Shown piece after piece: positions 40,188-49,989 of a DNA stretch of 64,000 bases. The notes below the pieces were generated by a model, which was not told where the DNA came from, did no database searches, and saw only the letters and a program-made list of their open reading frames with translations. Source of the DNA: Arthrobacter sp. Its GTDB lineage: Bacteria; Actinomycetota; Actinomycetes; Actinomycetales; Micrococcaceae. A program made the translations under genes and the position numbers. Location: assembly GCA_029257465.1 (NCBI GenBank), contig JARIBG010000061.1, positions 1 to 64,000 of the forward strand, in the 5' to 3' direction. Position 1 is the stretch's first letter. Every line of letters begins with the position of its first letter.

Positions 40188-40230
40188 TCACACGCTCGGC
40201 TGTGCAGTGCTCGCCGAATGGTACTGGCGC

Positions 40231-40256
40231 CCTATGTTACCCACGGGTAACATAGG
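40231..40256. promoter_or_regulatory. 26-bp palindromic candidate operator
   Basis: CCTATGTTACCC-AC-GGGTAACATAGG, perfect 12-bp arms, 73 bp upstream of acyl-CoA dehydrogenase ATG. Confidence 0.6.
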
Positions 40257-40328
40257 GGACGAATACAGAGAGCCTCTCACGCGGTCCGCGTGATCGAGGA
40301 CGGCCGCCGACCGGAGCGAGGCAAATCC

Positions 40329-41519
40329 ATGAGCAAGACATCGATCGACATCAACGATCTCCCCTACGCGGACGGGGACTTCTACTCCTTCGAGGAGCTT
40401 TTGACCGACAAGGAACGGGCACGTCTCGAGGAAATCCGTTCCTGGCTGGCGCGGGAGGTCCAGCCGAACGCCATCGACTGGTGGAACAGGGGAGTCTTTC
40501 CACAGGAACTCATCCCGAAGATCGCCGAGCTCGATCCCATGAGTCCTGTGCACCGCCAGGGTTACTCGAATCTGTTCGCCGGGATCTGCCATGCAGAGTT
40601 CACGCGTGCGGATGCCTCGGTCGCGACCTTCCTCGGCGTCCACGACGGCCTGTTCACCGGGTCGATCGAGCTCCTCGCGTCGAAGGAGCAGCAGGATGAA
40701 TGGCTGCCGGACATCTACGCACTGAAGAAGATCGGAGCCTTCGGACTCACCGAACCGCTCGGCGGGTCGGACGTGGCCGGAGGGACCCGGACCATGGCGC
40801 GACGGGACGGGGACACGTGGATCCTGAATGGCGCCAAGCGCTGGATCGGGAATGCGACGTTCTCCGACTGGGTGGTCATCTACGCGCGCGACGAGGAGGA
40901 CAACCAGGTCAAGGGCTTCATGGTGGATACCTCCACTCCCGGTTTCACCTCCACGAAGATCGAGAACAAGATCGCGCTACGGACGGTGGAGAACGCCGAC
41001 ATCGTCCTCGAGAACGTGGTCATTTCCGACGACTTCCACCTCAAGGGCGCGAACAGCTTCCGCGACACGAACAAGGTTCTCAAGGTCACGCGGCTCGCCG
41101 TCGCGTGGCAGGCCGTGGGTCAGCAGCTCGCCGCCTTCGACGTCGCACGGCGTTACGCCGTGGAGCGCGAGCAGTTCGGACGGCCGATCGCGAGCTTCCA
41201 GCTCGTGCAGCAGCAGCTCGTCCAGATCCTCGGGAACACCATGAGCTCCATGGGCATGATGGTGCGCCTGTCCCAGCTCGAGGACGCCGGCAAGGCCAAG
41301 GACGAGCACTCCGCTCTCGCGAAGGCCTTCACCACGGCCCGGATGCGGGAGAGCGTCGCAGCCGGTCGCAACGTCCTGGGAGGCAACGGCATTGTGGCCG
41401 ACTACGGTATGGCGAAGATCTTCTCGGATGCGGAGGCCATCTACTCGTACGAGGGCACACAGGAGATCAACACCCTTGTGACAGGCCGTTCGATCACGGG
41501 CATCGCCGCCTTCGTCTAG
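40329..41519 (+). CDS. Acyl-CoA dehydrogenase (glutaryl-CoA dehydrogenase-like)
   Basis: GAFGLTEPLGGSDVAGGTRTMARR, WIGNATFSDWVVIYAR, YEGTQEINTLVTGRSITG. Confidence 0.88.
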   Translation: MSKTSIDINDLPYADGDFYSFEELLTDKERARLEEIRSWLAREVQPNAIDWWNRGVFPQELIPKIAELDPMSPVHRQGYSNLFAGICHAEFTRADASVATFLGVHDGLFTGSIELLASKEQQDEWLPDIYALKKIGAFGLTEPLGGSDVAGGTRTMARRDGDTWILNGAKRWIGNATFSDWVVIYARDEEDNQVKGFMVDTSTPGFTSTKIENKIALRTVENADIVLENVVISDDFHLKGANSFRDTNKVLKVTRLAVAWQAVGQQLAAFDVARRYAVEREQFGRPIASFQLVQQQLVQILGNTMSSMGMMVRLSQLEDAGKAKDEHSALAKAFTTARMRESVAAGRNVLGGNGIVADYGMAKIFSDAEAIYSYEGTQEINTLVTGRSITGIAAFV

Positions 41520-41568
41520 GCCTTCGTCCGGGTCTCGCCCCGCCTCATTGCTTCGTACTGTCTCCGGG

Positions 41569-41603
41569 AAGGACCGGGCGGATCAATCACCGCCCGGTCC
41601 TTT
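41569..41603 (+). terminator. Terminator hairpin between convergent genes
   Basis: AAGGACCGGGCGG / CCGCCCGGTCCTT 13-bp perfect stem followed by TTG. Confidence 0.65.
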
Positions 41604-41620
41604 GCCGTGTCGGGTGCTTG

Positions 41621-42448
41621 TCACCTCCGGTCGTCGAGGGGCAGAAGGATGGAGGGGCGTCGATCCAGCACGAAGGCGAGCGGATCCACATAGTCCCCGT
41701 CCACCCGTACACCCCAGTGCAGGCATCCGCGGCAGTGCCCGGGCCCGCCGGCACCCCCTGACCCCACCGTGGCGACCACCTCGCCCCTGCTCACCGTCGC
41801 GCCCTTGACCAGCTCGGTGGTCACCGGCTCGAAGCTGCTGATCCGGCCACCACCGTGGTCGATGGACAGGACGCCCCGGTTCACCACTGTCCCCGCGAAG
41901 GACACCACTCCGTCGGCCGGACTGAGCACCGGGACCCCAGCACGGCCTGCTCCAGGGACCAGATCGACGCCGCGATGCCCGCGCTCCCATCTCTGCGCAG
42001 GCTTGTCGAAGCCACGCGCCAGCTCGGGTACAGGGTCCAGGGGCCACGACCACAGCGGCACGAACGATCCCGTACCGCGAGGCGGCAGCGGATCCCCCTG
42101 CACGGGCCGGGCCCGCGACGGCGTCGCAGCAGGGCCGGTACGGGGCGCCGAGTAGTCACCGGCTGCTCCGGCGACACTTCCGGACGTGGGTAGCAGGACG
42201 AGGACCGGCGGGACAGGGGCCGGCGGGACACTGATCGGCGGGACACTGACCGGCGGGGCACTGACCGGTGGGACACTGATCAAAGGGACGGGAAGAGCGG
42301 GAACGCCGGGGGAGAGTCCCTGGAGCACCAGGAGGACCACCAGGACGATGCGGCGCGACCGGCCCAGCTCCTGCGACCGTGACGGGCCGAACAGGAACGG
42401 GCTGCACCGGCGATGGGGCAGTACCGCAGGCAATGATCGAGGACTCAT
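41621..42448 (-). CDS. M23-like (LytM domain) secreted protein with Pro/Val repeat linker
   Basis: HRGVDL, ADGVVSFAGTVVNRGVLSIDHGGG, CLHWGVRVDGDYVDPLAF; hydrophobic N-terminal segment. Confidence 0.8.
   Translation of the reverse strand: MSPRSLPAVLPHRRCSPFLFGPSRSQELGRSRRIVLVVLLVLQGLSPGVPALPVPLISVPPVSAPPVSVPPISVPPAPVPPVLVLLPTSGSVAGAAGDYSAPRTGPAATPSRARPVQGDPLPPRGTGSFVPLWSWPLDPVPELARGFDKPAQRWERGHRGVDLVPGAGRAGVPVLSPADGVVSFAGTVVNRGVLSIDHGGGRISSFEPVTTELVKGATVSRGEVVATVGSGGAGGPGHCRGCLHWGVRVDGDYVDPLAFVLDRRPSILLPLDDRR
42204..42290. repeat. ~15-bp degenerate tandem repeat encoding (V/I)SVPP-like linker
   Basis: Units CGGCGGGACACTGAT/CGGCGGGACACTGAC/CGGCGGGGCACTGAC/CGGTGGGACACTGAT. Confidence 0.75.
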
Positions 42449-42842
42449 GATCCCAGTGGGCCAGTTGTAACCGATCGGTGTCCGGTATCGAGCCCGGTAT
42501 GTGGACAGCCACTGCAGCCACTGCAGCCACCGGATCCGCCTGGCCGAGGACCACTGCTGTAGTACACTCGAAGGAGCAGTCCGCTGCTTCCTCTTTCTTG
42601 CACCCACGGGCGCGAATCTCGAGGAGATGCTGCGGGCTGACTACGCGTGCCTGCTGTTCGGGGTCCCTGGGAGGGCGCCGAGATACCCGCCCTGCGGTCC
42701 GGAGAAGTCCGGTGGGGGCTGGGACGTTGTTCGCGACGAGCCGGCGCCAGGATGTAGCGGCCACCCCGGTCCTACTACGAGAACCGTCAACAAGCTTCAG
42801 GCAGCGCCCTGCGCTCGAGCCGAGGCTGAAGAAAGGCATGAC

Positions 42843-43808
42843 ATGCCAGTAGTAACCATGCGCCAGCTGCTCGACAGCGGCGTCCACTTCGGTCACCAGA
42901 CCCGCCGGTGGAACCCCAAGATGAAGCGCTTCATCTTCACCGAGCGCAACGGCATCTACATCATCGACCTGCAGCAGTCCCTGGGCTACATCGACCGCGC
43001 CTACGAGTTCGTGAAGGCCACGGTGGCTCACGGGGGCACCGTCCTCTTCGTCGGCACGAAGAAGCAGGCCCAGGAAGCCATCGCAGACCAGGCCTCCCGC
43101 GTAGGACAGCCCTATGTCAACCAGCGCTGGCTCGGTGGCATGCTCACCAACTTCCAGACGGTGTCCAAGCGTATCCAGCGGATGAAGGAACTCGAGGAGA
43201 TCGACTTCGAGGACGTCGCCGGATCGAGCCACACCAAGAAGGAGCTGCTGCTGCTGCGTCGCGAGCTCACCAAGCTGCAGAGCAACCTCGGTGGTATCCG
43301 TAATCTGACGAAGGCACCCTCGGCCGTCTGGGTCGTCGACACCAAGAAGGAACACCTCGCTATCGACGAGGCGCAGAAGCTCAATATCCCCGTCGTCGCC
43401 ATCCTGGACACCAACTGCGACCCGGACGAGGTCGACTTCCCGATTCCCGGCAACGACGATGCCATCCGCGCTGTGAATTTGCTCACCCGCGTGATCGCCG
43501 ACGCGGTGGCGGAGGGTCTGATCGCCCGTAACAACCGCTCGAACTCCTCCGACGCCGCAGCGGCGGAAGAGCCCATGGCCGAGTGGGAGCGCGAGCTCCT
43601 CGAGGGCACGGGTACCCAGGAGGCTGCTCCGGCGACGTCGGAGTCCCCTGCCGCGGACCAGGCTCCCGCCGAGGCGGAGACTCTCGCCGCCGAGACCCCC
43701 GCTGCAGTGAACGTGCCTGCCGCCGAGGTCCCCGGTGCCGCGGAGAGCCTTCCCGGCCTGGTCGAAGAGATATCCCGTCCCACAGGGGAAACTCCCGCCG
43801 ACGAGTAG
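42843..43808 (+). CDS. rpsB: 30S ribosomal protein S2
   Basis: [38 protein letters not shown]. Confidence 0.97.
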   Translation: MPVVTMRQLLDSGVHFGHQTRRWNPKMKRFIFTERNGIYIIDLQQSLGYIDRAYEFVKATVAHGGTVLFVGTKKQAQEAIADQASRVGQPYVNQRWLGGMLTNFQTVSKRIQRMKELEEIDFEDVAGSSHTKKELLLLRRELTKLQSNLGGIRNLTKAPSAVWVVDTKKEHLAIDEAQKLNIPVVAILDTNCDPDEVDFPIPGNDDAIRAVNLLTRVIADAVAEGLIARNNRSNSSDAAAAEEPMAEWERELLEGTGTQEAAPATSESPAADQAPAEAETLAAETPAAVNVPAAEVPGAAESLPGLVEEISRPTGETPADE

Positions 43809-43931
43809 GTCCTGGCGTTGTCAGGGGAGTCGGACGACGCCCCTGACAACCGATGTCCGCCGAACATGTCCGGAGGGCCCACGGTGGACCGCGGAGGTCC
43901 TTCGGAGAAACACATCAACTTAGGAGTACGT

Positions 43932-44768
43932 ATGGCAAACTTCACTGCCGCTGACATCAAGGCTCTGCGCGAGCGCACGGGCGCAGGCATGATGGACGTC
44001 AAGAAGGCCCTCGACGAGGCCGACGGCGACGCCGACAAGGCGTTGGAACTGATCCGCATCAAGGGACTCAAGGGCGCCACCAAGCGCGAGGGCCGATCGA
44101 CCGCCGAGGGCCTCGTCGCCGCACGCGTCGAGGACGGCGTGGGAGTCATGGTGGAGGTCAACTGCGAGACCGACTTCGTCGCGAAGGCAGGACCCTTCAT
44201 CGATTTCTCGAACAAGGTGCTCAGTGCGGCCATCGAGTCCGGAGCGCAGGACGTCGAATCGCTCCTGTCCTTCGAGTTCGAGGGCAAGCCCGTCTCCGAG
44301 CACGTCATCGAAGCCGGTGCACTGCTCGGGGAGAAGGTGGATGTCCGTCGGATCGCCAGGGTCGAGGGGCAGCTCGTCGACGCGTACCTGCACAAGACCT
44401 CCAAGGATCTGCCCGCTCAGGTCGGCGTATTGTTCGCCGCGGAGGGTTCGGGCGATGCTGCAGCGGAGGCCACGCATGATGTCGCCGTGCACATCGCGGC
44501 CTACTCGCCGACCTACCTGACCCGCGACGACGTCCCCGCCGAGCTCGTGGAGTCGGAGCGTCGCATCGCCGACGAGACAGCGCGTGCCGAGGGCAAGCCC
44601 GAGCAGGCACTGACGAAGATCGTCGAGGGGCGACTCACCGGCTTCTTCAAGGAGGGTGTCCTGCTCGACCAGGCATTCGCCAAGGATGCGAAGAAGTCGG
44701 TGTCCACGGTGCTCGACGACGCCGGCGCGAAGGCCACCGCCTTCGCCCGCTTCCGCGTCGGAGCCTGA
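43932..44768 (+). CDS. tsf: Elongation factor Ts
   Basis: ALRERTGAGMMDVKKALDEADGD, VEVNCETDFVAK. Confidence 0.97.
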   Translation: MANFTAADIKALRERTGAGMMDVKKALDEADGDADKALELIRIKGLKGATKREGRSTAEGLVAARVEDGVGVMVEVNCETDFVAKAGPFIDFSNKVLSAAIESGAQDVESLLSFEFEGKPVSEHVIEAGALLGEKVDVRRIARVEGQLVDAYLHKTSKDLPAQVGVLFAAEGSGDAAAEATHDVAVHIAAYSPTYLTRDDVPAELVESERRIADETARAEGKPEQALTKIVEGRLTGFFKEGVLLDQAFAKDAKKSVSTVLDDAGAKATAFARFRVGA

Positions 44769-44793
44769 CACCGGGTCCGCAGTTCGACGTCGA

Positions 44794-44826
44794 AGGGCGG
44801 CCGCCGATGAGGTGGCCGCCCTTTTT
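44794..44826 (+). terminator. Rho-independent terminator after tsf
   Basis: AGGGCGGCC / GGCCGCCCT stem followed by TTTT. Confidence 0.8.
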
Positions 44827-44930
44827 CGCGCCCGGTAGGCACGGCCGTATCCTGTAACGGGTCCGACACCATTTCCCCACCCGGCTGTCCCACCAGGGGC
44901 GGCCTACAGCACTATGCCCGGGAGGCATTC

Positions 44931-45671
44931 ATGGACAGTCATTCCGCAGCTCCGAAAGGTGGGACCGGGAGCAGGAGGCGGGTTCTGCTCAAGCTCTCCG
45001 GAGAAGTGTTCGGCGGCGGCAAACTCGGTGTCGACCCGGAGACCGTGCGAGCAGTGGCCAAGCAGATCGCAGCGACCGTGGACGACGTCGAAGTGGCGAT
45101 CGTCGTCGGGGGTGGCAACTTCTTCAGGGGCGCCGAACTCTCGCAGAGCGGCATGGACCGCTCCCGTGCGGACTACATGGGCATGCTCGGTACCGTGATG
45201 AACTGTCTGGCCCTGCAGGACTTCCTCGAGCAGGCCGGCGTGGAGACGCGCGTGCAGAGTGCCATCACGATGGGTCAGGTGGCGGAGGCGTACATCCCAC
45301 GCCGGGCCATCCGACACCTCGAGAAGGGCCGGGTGGTGATCTTCGGGGCAGGCGCCGGTCTGCCGTACTTCTCCACCGATACCGTGGCAGCCCAGCGCGC
45401 GCTCGAGGTGCACGCCGATGAGGTCCTCATGGCCAAGAGCGGTGTGGACGGCGTCTACACGGCCGATCCGCACAAGGATCCGACGGCCGAGAAGCTGGAG
45501 ACACTCTCCTACGACGACGCTCTGCGCCGTGACATCCGCGTCATGGACCAGACGGCCATGACCATGTGCAAGGACAACGACCTGACGATGGTGGTGTTCG
45601 GCATGGAGGGCGAGGGTAATGTCTCCCGCGCCATCCGCGGCGAGAAGCTCGGCACGGTCATCACGCGGTGA
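44931..45671 (+). CDS. pyrH: UMP kinase
   Basis: [44 protein letters not shown]. Confidence 0.96.
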   Translation: MDSHSAAPKGGTGSRRRVLLKLSGEVFGGGKLGVDPETVRAVAKQIAATVDDVEVAIVVGGGNFFRGAELSQSGMDRSRADYMGMLGTVMNCLALQDFLEQAGVETRVQSAITMGQVAEAYIPRRAIRHLEKGRVVIFGAGAGLPYFSTDTVAAQRALEVHADEVLMAKSGVDGVYTADPHKDPTAEKLETLSYDDALRRDIRVMDQTAMTMCKDNDLTMVVFGMEGEGNVSRAIRGEKLGTVITR

Positions 45672-45792
45672 TCATGCGGTGACCATGCGGCGGTCACCCG
45701 GTGGCCGGGGACGGCAGGCGCAGACCACCCGTGAACTAGGATTGGCCACTGGAATGGTTGCCGGGCAACCGAGCGCGGACGAAGGAGACATC

Positions 45793-46350
45793 GTGATCGA
45801 AGAGACACTGCTGGAAGCCACCGACAAGATGGACAAGGCCGTGGAGGTGGGGAAGGACGACTTCGCGACGGTCCGTACAGGGCGGGCGAACGCGTCCATG
45901 TTCTCGAAGGTGGTGGTCATGTACTACGGCGCACCTACCCCGCTGCAGCAGCTGGCGTCCTTCCAGAACCCCGAGGCACGGACACTGCTCATCACTCCCT
46001 TCGACCGCGGCGCCATGAACGACATCGAGAAGGCGCTGCGCGAGTCCGATCTCGGCGCCAATCCCTCGAACGACGGCAATGTGATCCGCGTGGTCCTGCC
46101 GGAACTGACGCAGGAGCGACGCAAGGAGTACGTCAAGCTCGTCAGGACCAAGGCGGAGGACGCGAAAATCTCCATCCGCAACATCCGCCGCAAGGCCAAG
46201 GACGGCATCGACAGGGCGGTCAAGGACGGCGATACGGGCGAGGACGAGGGTTCACGCGCGGAGAAGGAACTCGACGCGCTCACCAAGTCCCGGGTGGAGC
46301 TCATCGACGAACTGCTCAAGCGCAAGGAAGCAGAGCTGCTCGAGGTCTGA
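45793..46350 (+). CDS. frr: Ribosome recycling factor
   Basis: FATVRTGRANASMFSKVVVMYYGAPTPLQQLASF; GTG start. Confidence 0.96.
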   Translation: MIEETLLEATDKMDKAVEVGKDDFATVRTGRANASMFSKVVVMYYGAPTPLQQLASFQNPEARTLLITPFDRGAMNDIEKALRESDLGANPSNDGNVIRVVLPELTQERRKEYVKLVRTKAEDAKISIRNIRRKAKDGIDRAVKDGDTGEDEGSRAEKELDALTKSRVELIDELLKRKEAELLEV

Positions 46351-47300
46351 TGGCTGACGTAGATCCTCCCGAGGCAGGATCGCCGGGCGCAGACCTTGCG
46401 ACGGGCACCCGGGCGCATGAGAAGACGCCGCCCCGGGGCAGGGGGCTGCTGGGTCGGCGCAGAAGCAGGGCCGACCCCACACGGGCCTCCCGTGCAGGGC
46501 GCAATCTGCCGGCGGCAACGGGTGTAGGGCTCGCCCTGCTGCTTCCTGTGCTGGTCGGACTCCTGTTCTTCCCCATCGTGTTCGTCGGGATGGTGACGAT
46601 CTTCGGCATGGTGGGCGTCTGGGAGGTCGGCCGTGCACTGGCGATCCGCCGCCTCCGCGTGCCGCTCGTACCGACGATCGCGGGGGCTGCGGTCCTACCG
46701 TCCGCGGCGTACTTCGGCGGCGGTGAGGGTCTCGCGGCCGCGATCGTCGGCTCGCTGCTCGTCCTGTTCGTGTGGCAGTCCCTGGACCCCGCTCCGGAGG
46801 GTGCGAGGAGTCTCGTGGCAGGAGCGTTTACGCTGTTGTGGGTGCCGTTCATGCTCAGTTTCGCACTGGTGCTGATGCGCGCCGACGACGGCTTCCTAAT
46901 CATCGCGACCCTTCTGCTGCTCGTGGTCGCCAACGACACGTTCGGCTACCTCATCGGGTCGTTCTTCGGGAAGCACGCGATGGCACCGAAGATCAGCCCC
47001 AAGAAGTCGTGGGAGGGCTTCGGCGGATCGATCGGCGGCGCATTCGTGGTGGGGGGCCTGTGCGCGGTGTTCCTGCTCGGGCAGCCTATCTGGCTCGGGC
47101 TGGCGCTCGCCGTCGCCGTCGTCGCGGCCGCCACCGCCGGCGATCTCGCCGAGTCGATGATCAAGCGCGAGCTCGGCGTGAAGGACATGAGCTCCATCCT
47201 GCCCGGCCATGGCGGCGTGATGGACCGGCTCGACTCGATCGTCTTCGCCGCCCCGACCGCCTATCTACTCTCCGCCACCCTGATGCCCGGCCTCCGCTGA
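46350..47300 (+). CDS. cdsA: Phosphatidate cytidylyltransferase
   Basis: Polytopic; KISPKKSWEGFGGSIGG, GDLAESMIKRELGVKDMSSILPGHGGVMDRLDS. Confidence 0.95.
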   Translation: MADVDPPEAGSPGADLATGTRAHEKTPPRGRGLLGRRRSRADPTRASRAGRNLPAATGVGLALLLPVLVGLLFFPIVFVGMVTIFGMVGVWEVGRALAIRRLRVPLVPTIAGAAVLPSAAYFGGGEGLAAAIVGSLLVLFVWQSLDPAPEGARSLVAGAFTLLWVPFMLSFALVLMRADDGFLIIATLLLLVVANDTFGYLIGSFFGKHAMAPKISPKKSWEGFGGSIGGAFVVGGLCAVFLLGQPIWLGLALAVAVVAAATAGDLAESMIKRELGVKDMSSILPGHGGVMDRLDSIVFAAPTAYLLSATLMPGLR

Positions 47301-47331
47301 CCACAGCCGTCGGGCGATCCGACGAGCGTGC

Positions 47332-48825
47332 CTAGCGCTGTTCAGGTGTGTGGAGGCGGGCCAGAACGCGTGAGGCCGAGGTCGGACGTCGTCGCGCGGT
47401 GAGCCGGGACACCAGCACCATCACGGCGAAGGCCATCGGTACGGTCCACAGAGCAGGCTGTGCCAGCCACACCAGACGGGTGTCGGCGCCCGGGCCGAGG
47501 ACGGCGCTCACCGTGATCGCACCACCGCACAGGAGCGCCCCGGTCAGCATGCCGGCCACAGCTCCCACATCAGTGAGGCCGCGCCACCAGATCCCGAGGA
47601 GCAGGAGCGGGCAGATGGTAGACGCGGTGAACGCGAAGACCGAACCGACACTGCCGGCCAGCGCAGAGCTGTCCGTCAGGAGGGCGAGGCCGAGGGGTAC
47701 GAGCGCGGACAGGAGAGCGGCCCGCCGGAAGCCCACCACGCTGCCCTGGAAGAACTCCTGGCTGAGAACACCCGCGAGGGACACCACGAGTCCGCTCGTC
47801 GTGGAGAGGAACGCCGCGAAGGCGCCCGCGGTCACGAGGGCCGAGAGGAGCTCGCCCGTGGTTCCGTCGATGATGCGCCCGGGCAGGAGCAGGACGGTGG
47901 CATCCGCCATGCCCGCCGCCGCGAGGTCCGGTGTGTGGATCCGCCCCAGGATGCCGTAGACGGTGGGGAAGAGGTAGAAGACGGACAGGAGCCCGAGGAC
48001 GATCAGGGTGGTCCGGCGGGCAGAAGCGCCGTCGGGACTCGTGTAGAAGCGCACGAGCACGTGGGGCAGGCCGAGCGTGCCGAACAGGAGTGCGATGACC
48101 AGGGAGATGGTCCCGTAGAGGGAGGCATCCGCCGTCGTGTCCAGCTCGGCGGTGAAGGCGCTGCCGCCGCCTGTGACGGGCGCGCCGTCGAGGCCGAGCC
48201 GGACGAGGATGAAGACGATGGGAAGGGCGAGGGCCGTCAGCTTGAGCCAGTACTGGAAAGCCTGCACGAAGGTGATGGAGCGCATACCGCCGGTGACCAC
48301 GCTGAGGTACACGACGACGACGACGGCGACCGGGCCGGCCCAGGACGGTAGCCCGGTGGTGATGCGTACGGTCAGGGCAGCTCCGTGCAGCTGCGGCACG
48401 ATGTAGAGCCAGCCCACCACGATGACGAGCGCACTCGTCACGCGGCGCACCAGCAGGGAATCCAAGCGGGACTGGGCGAAGTCCGGGACGGTGTACGCCC
48501 CGGAACGGCGCAGGGGGGCGGCGACGAACAAGAGGAGCATGAGATAGCCGGCCGTGTAGCCGATCGGGAACCACAGGGCGTCCACGCCGGAGATGAGGAT
48601 CAGGCCTGCGATGCCGAGGAAGCTCGCCGCCGACAGGTACTCGCCCCCGATCGCCGACGCGTTCCACCACGGCCGGACGGTCCGGGAGGCCACGTAGAAA
48701 TCATGCGTGGTCCGGGATACGCGCAGGCCGTAGATCCCGATCAGCACCGTGCTCAGGGAGACCAGCACGAGCGCCGTGTAACCCACGACGGGGTTGAGGT
48801 CCGCGGCGACGAGGGCCTCAGCCAT
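47332..48825 (-). CDS. Sodium:solute symporter family protein (cation acetate symporter-like)
   Basis: SSS family: YVASRTVRPWWNASAIGGEYLSAASFLGIAGLI. Confidence 0.88.
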   Translation of the reverse strand: MAEALVAADLNPVVGYTALVLVSLSTVLIGIYGLRVSRTTHDFYVASRTVRPWWNASAIGGEYLSAASFLGIAGLILISGVDALWFPIGYTAGYLMLLLFVAAPLRRSGAYTVPDFAQSRLDSLLVRRVTSALVIVVGWLYIVPQLHGAALTVRITTGLPSWAGPVAVVVVVYLSVVTGGMRSITFVQAFQYWLKLTALALPIVFILVRLGLDGAPVTGGGSAFTAELDTTADASLYGTISLVIALLFGTLGLPHVLVRFYTSPDGASARRTTLIVLGLLSVFYLFPTVYGILGRIHTPDLAAAGMADATVLLLPGRIIDGTTGELLSALVTAGAFAAFLSTTSGLVVSLAGVLSQEFFQGSVVGFRRAALLSALVPLGLALLTDSSALAGSVGSVFAFTASTICPLLLLGIWWRGLTDVGAVAGMLTGALLCGGAITVSAVLGPGADTRLVWLAQPALWTVPMAFAVMVLVSRLTARRRPTSASRVLARLHTPEQR

Positions 48826-49204
48826 CGTCGACGAGATCCTGGAAGCGCCGCTCGTTGCGCGCGGCGCTGCGTACGTACAGGATGGCGCTGCCGATCACGA
48901 GCGGGTAGCTCCCGAGCCCGAGCAGCAGCCAGGGGACGGGTACGGTCGCTATCCGCACGCCGTTGATGTCGGGGAACACGGCCAGGAGCACCGGGATCCC
49001 GATGAGGATCACGAGGAAGCCGCCGGCCACCACCAGGGCCAGGCGCAACTGCGATCGGATCAGGGAGGCGACGAAGAGCTGTCCCACCTCGGACTGCTCG
49101 GCCATCTCCTGGGCCACGGGGAAGGAAGCACCCGTGGCCCGCGCAGCCGCCCGCGGTGCCCTGACGCGGACGCGGCGCGTGGTCTGCGGTGGCTCCCCGG
49201 TCAT
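48818..49204 (-). CDS. Small membrane protein associated with SSS transporter
   Basis: Two TM segments; stop overlaps start of symporter; N-terminal basic region. Confidence 0.7.
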   Translation of the reverse strand: MTGEPPQTTRRVRVRAPRAAARATGASFPVAQEMAEQSEVGQLFVASLIRSQLRLALVVAGGFLVILIGIPVLLAVFPDINGVRIATVPVPWLLLGLGSYPLVIGSAILYVRSAARNERRFQDLVDDG

Positions 49205-49250
49205 CGGATCATCTCCTGCAGCGCCCTGACGTACCGTCCCCGGTCCACGG

Positions 49251-49970
49251 TCAGTGGCCCGGGCGGAGGCGCGTTGCTTCCAGCTTCTCCCTGACATCGG
49301 GCAGATGACGGCGGCTGACCGGCAGCTCCGCGTCGCCGACGAACAGACTGGCGCGTCCGGCGCTGATACGGACCTTGCGCACCCGATCCATCGCCACGAG
49401 GTAGGAGCGGTGCGTGCGCAGGAAGCCGGCCGGGGCCCACTGGCGCTCGAGATCATTGAGCGGGATGCGGATCAGATAACTTGCCTCCACGGTGTGCAGG
49501 CGGGCGTAGTCGCCCTGGGCCTGGACGTAGCGGACGTCGTCGCGCCTGATCATGCGGCTCTCCCCGCCCTGGTCCACCGTGATGACCTCCGGCGGCGGCG
49601 TCGAGCCCTCCATCAGCTCACTGATGCGCCGGACGGATTCGGCGAGGCGCTCGGTGCGCACGGGCTTGAGCAGATAGTCGACGGCACGCAGCTCGAACGC
49701 CTCCAGGGCCCGGTCCTCGTCCGCCGTGACGAAGACCACGGCCGGGGGCCTGCTGAAACGCGAGATGACGCGGGCGATGTCGAGTCCGGACAGGGAGGGC
49801 ATGTGGATGTCGAGGAAGAGCGCGTCGACGGGGTACTGCTCGAGCGCCCTGAGCGCCTCGGCCCCGCTGGAGGCCCGGTGGATCGTGCCGATCCGGGAGT
49901 CCTTGCCGAGCAGAAAGGCCAGCTCCTCGACAGCGGGGAGCTCATCATCGGCAACGACAACATCGACCAT
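49251..49970 (-). CDS. LytTR-family response regulator
   Basis: Receiver DVVVADDELPAVEELAFLL, FLDIHMPSLSGLDIARV; LytTR domain DVRYVQAQGDYARLHT..LRTHRSYLVAMDRV. Confidence 0.93.
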   Translation of the reverse strand: MVDVVVADDELPAVEELAFLLGKDSRIGTIHRASSGAEALRALEQYPVDALFLDIHMPSLSGLDIARVISRFSRPPAVVFVTADEDRALEAFELRAVDYLLKPVRTERLAESVRRISELMEGSTPPPEVITVDQGGESRMIRRDDVRYVQAQGDYARLHTVEASYLIRIPLNDLERQWAPAGFLRTHRSYLVAMDRVRKVRISAGRASLFVGDAELPVSRRHLPDVREKLEATRLRPGH

Positions 49971-49989
49971 GGGTCCTAGGCTACGCGCC

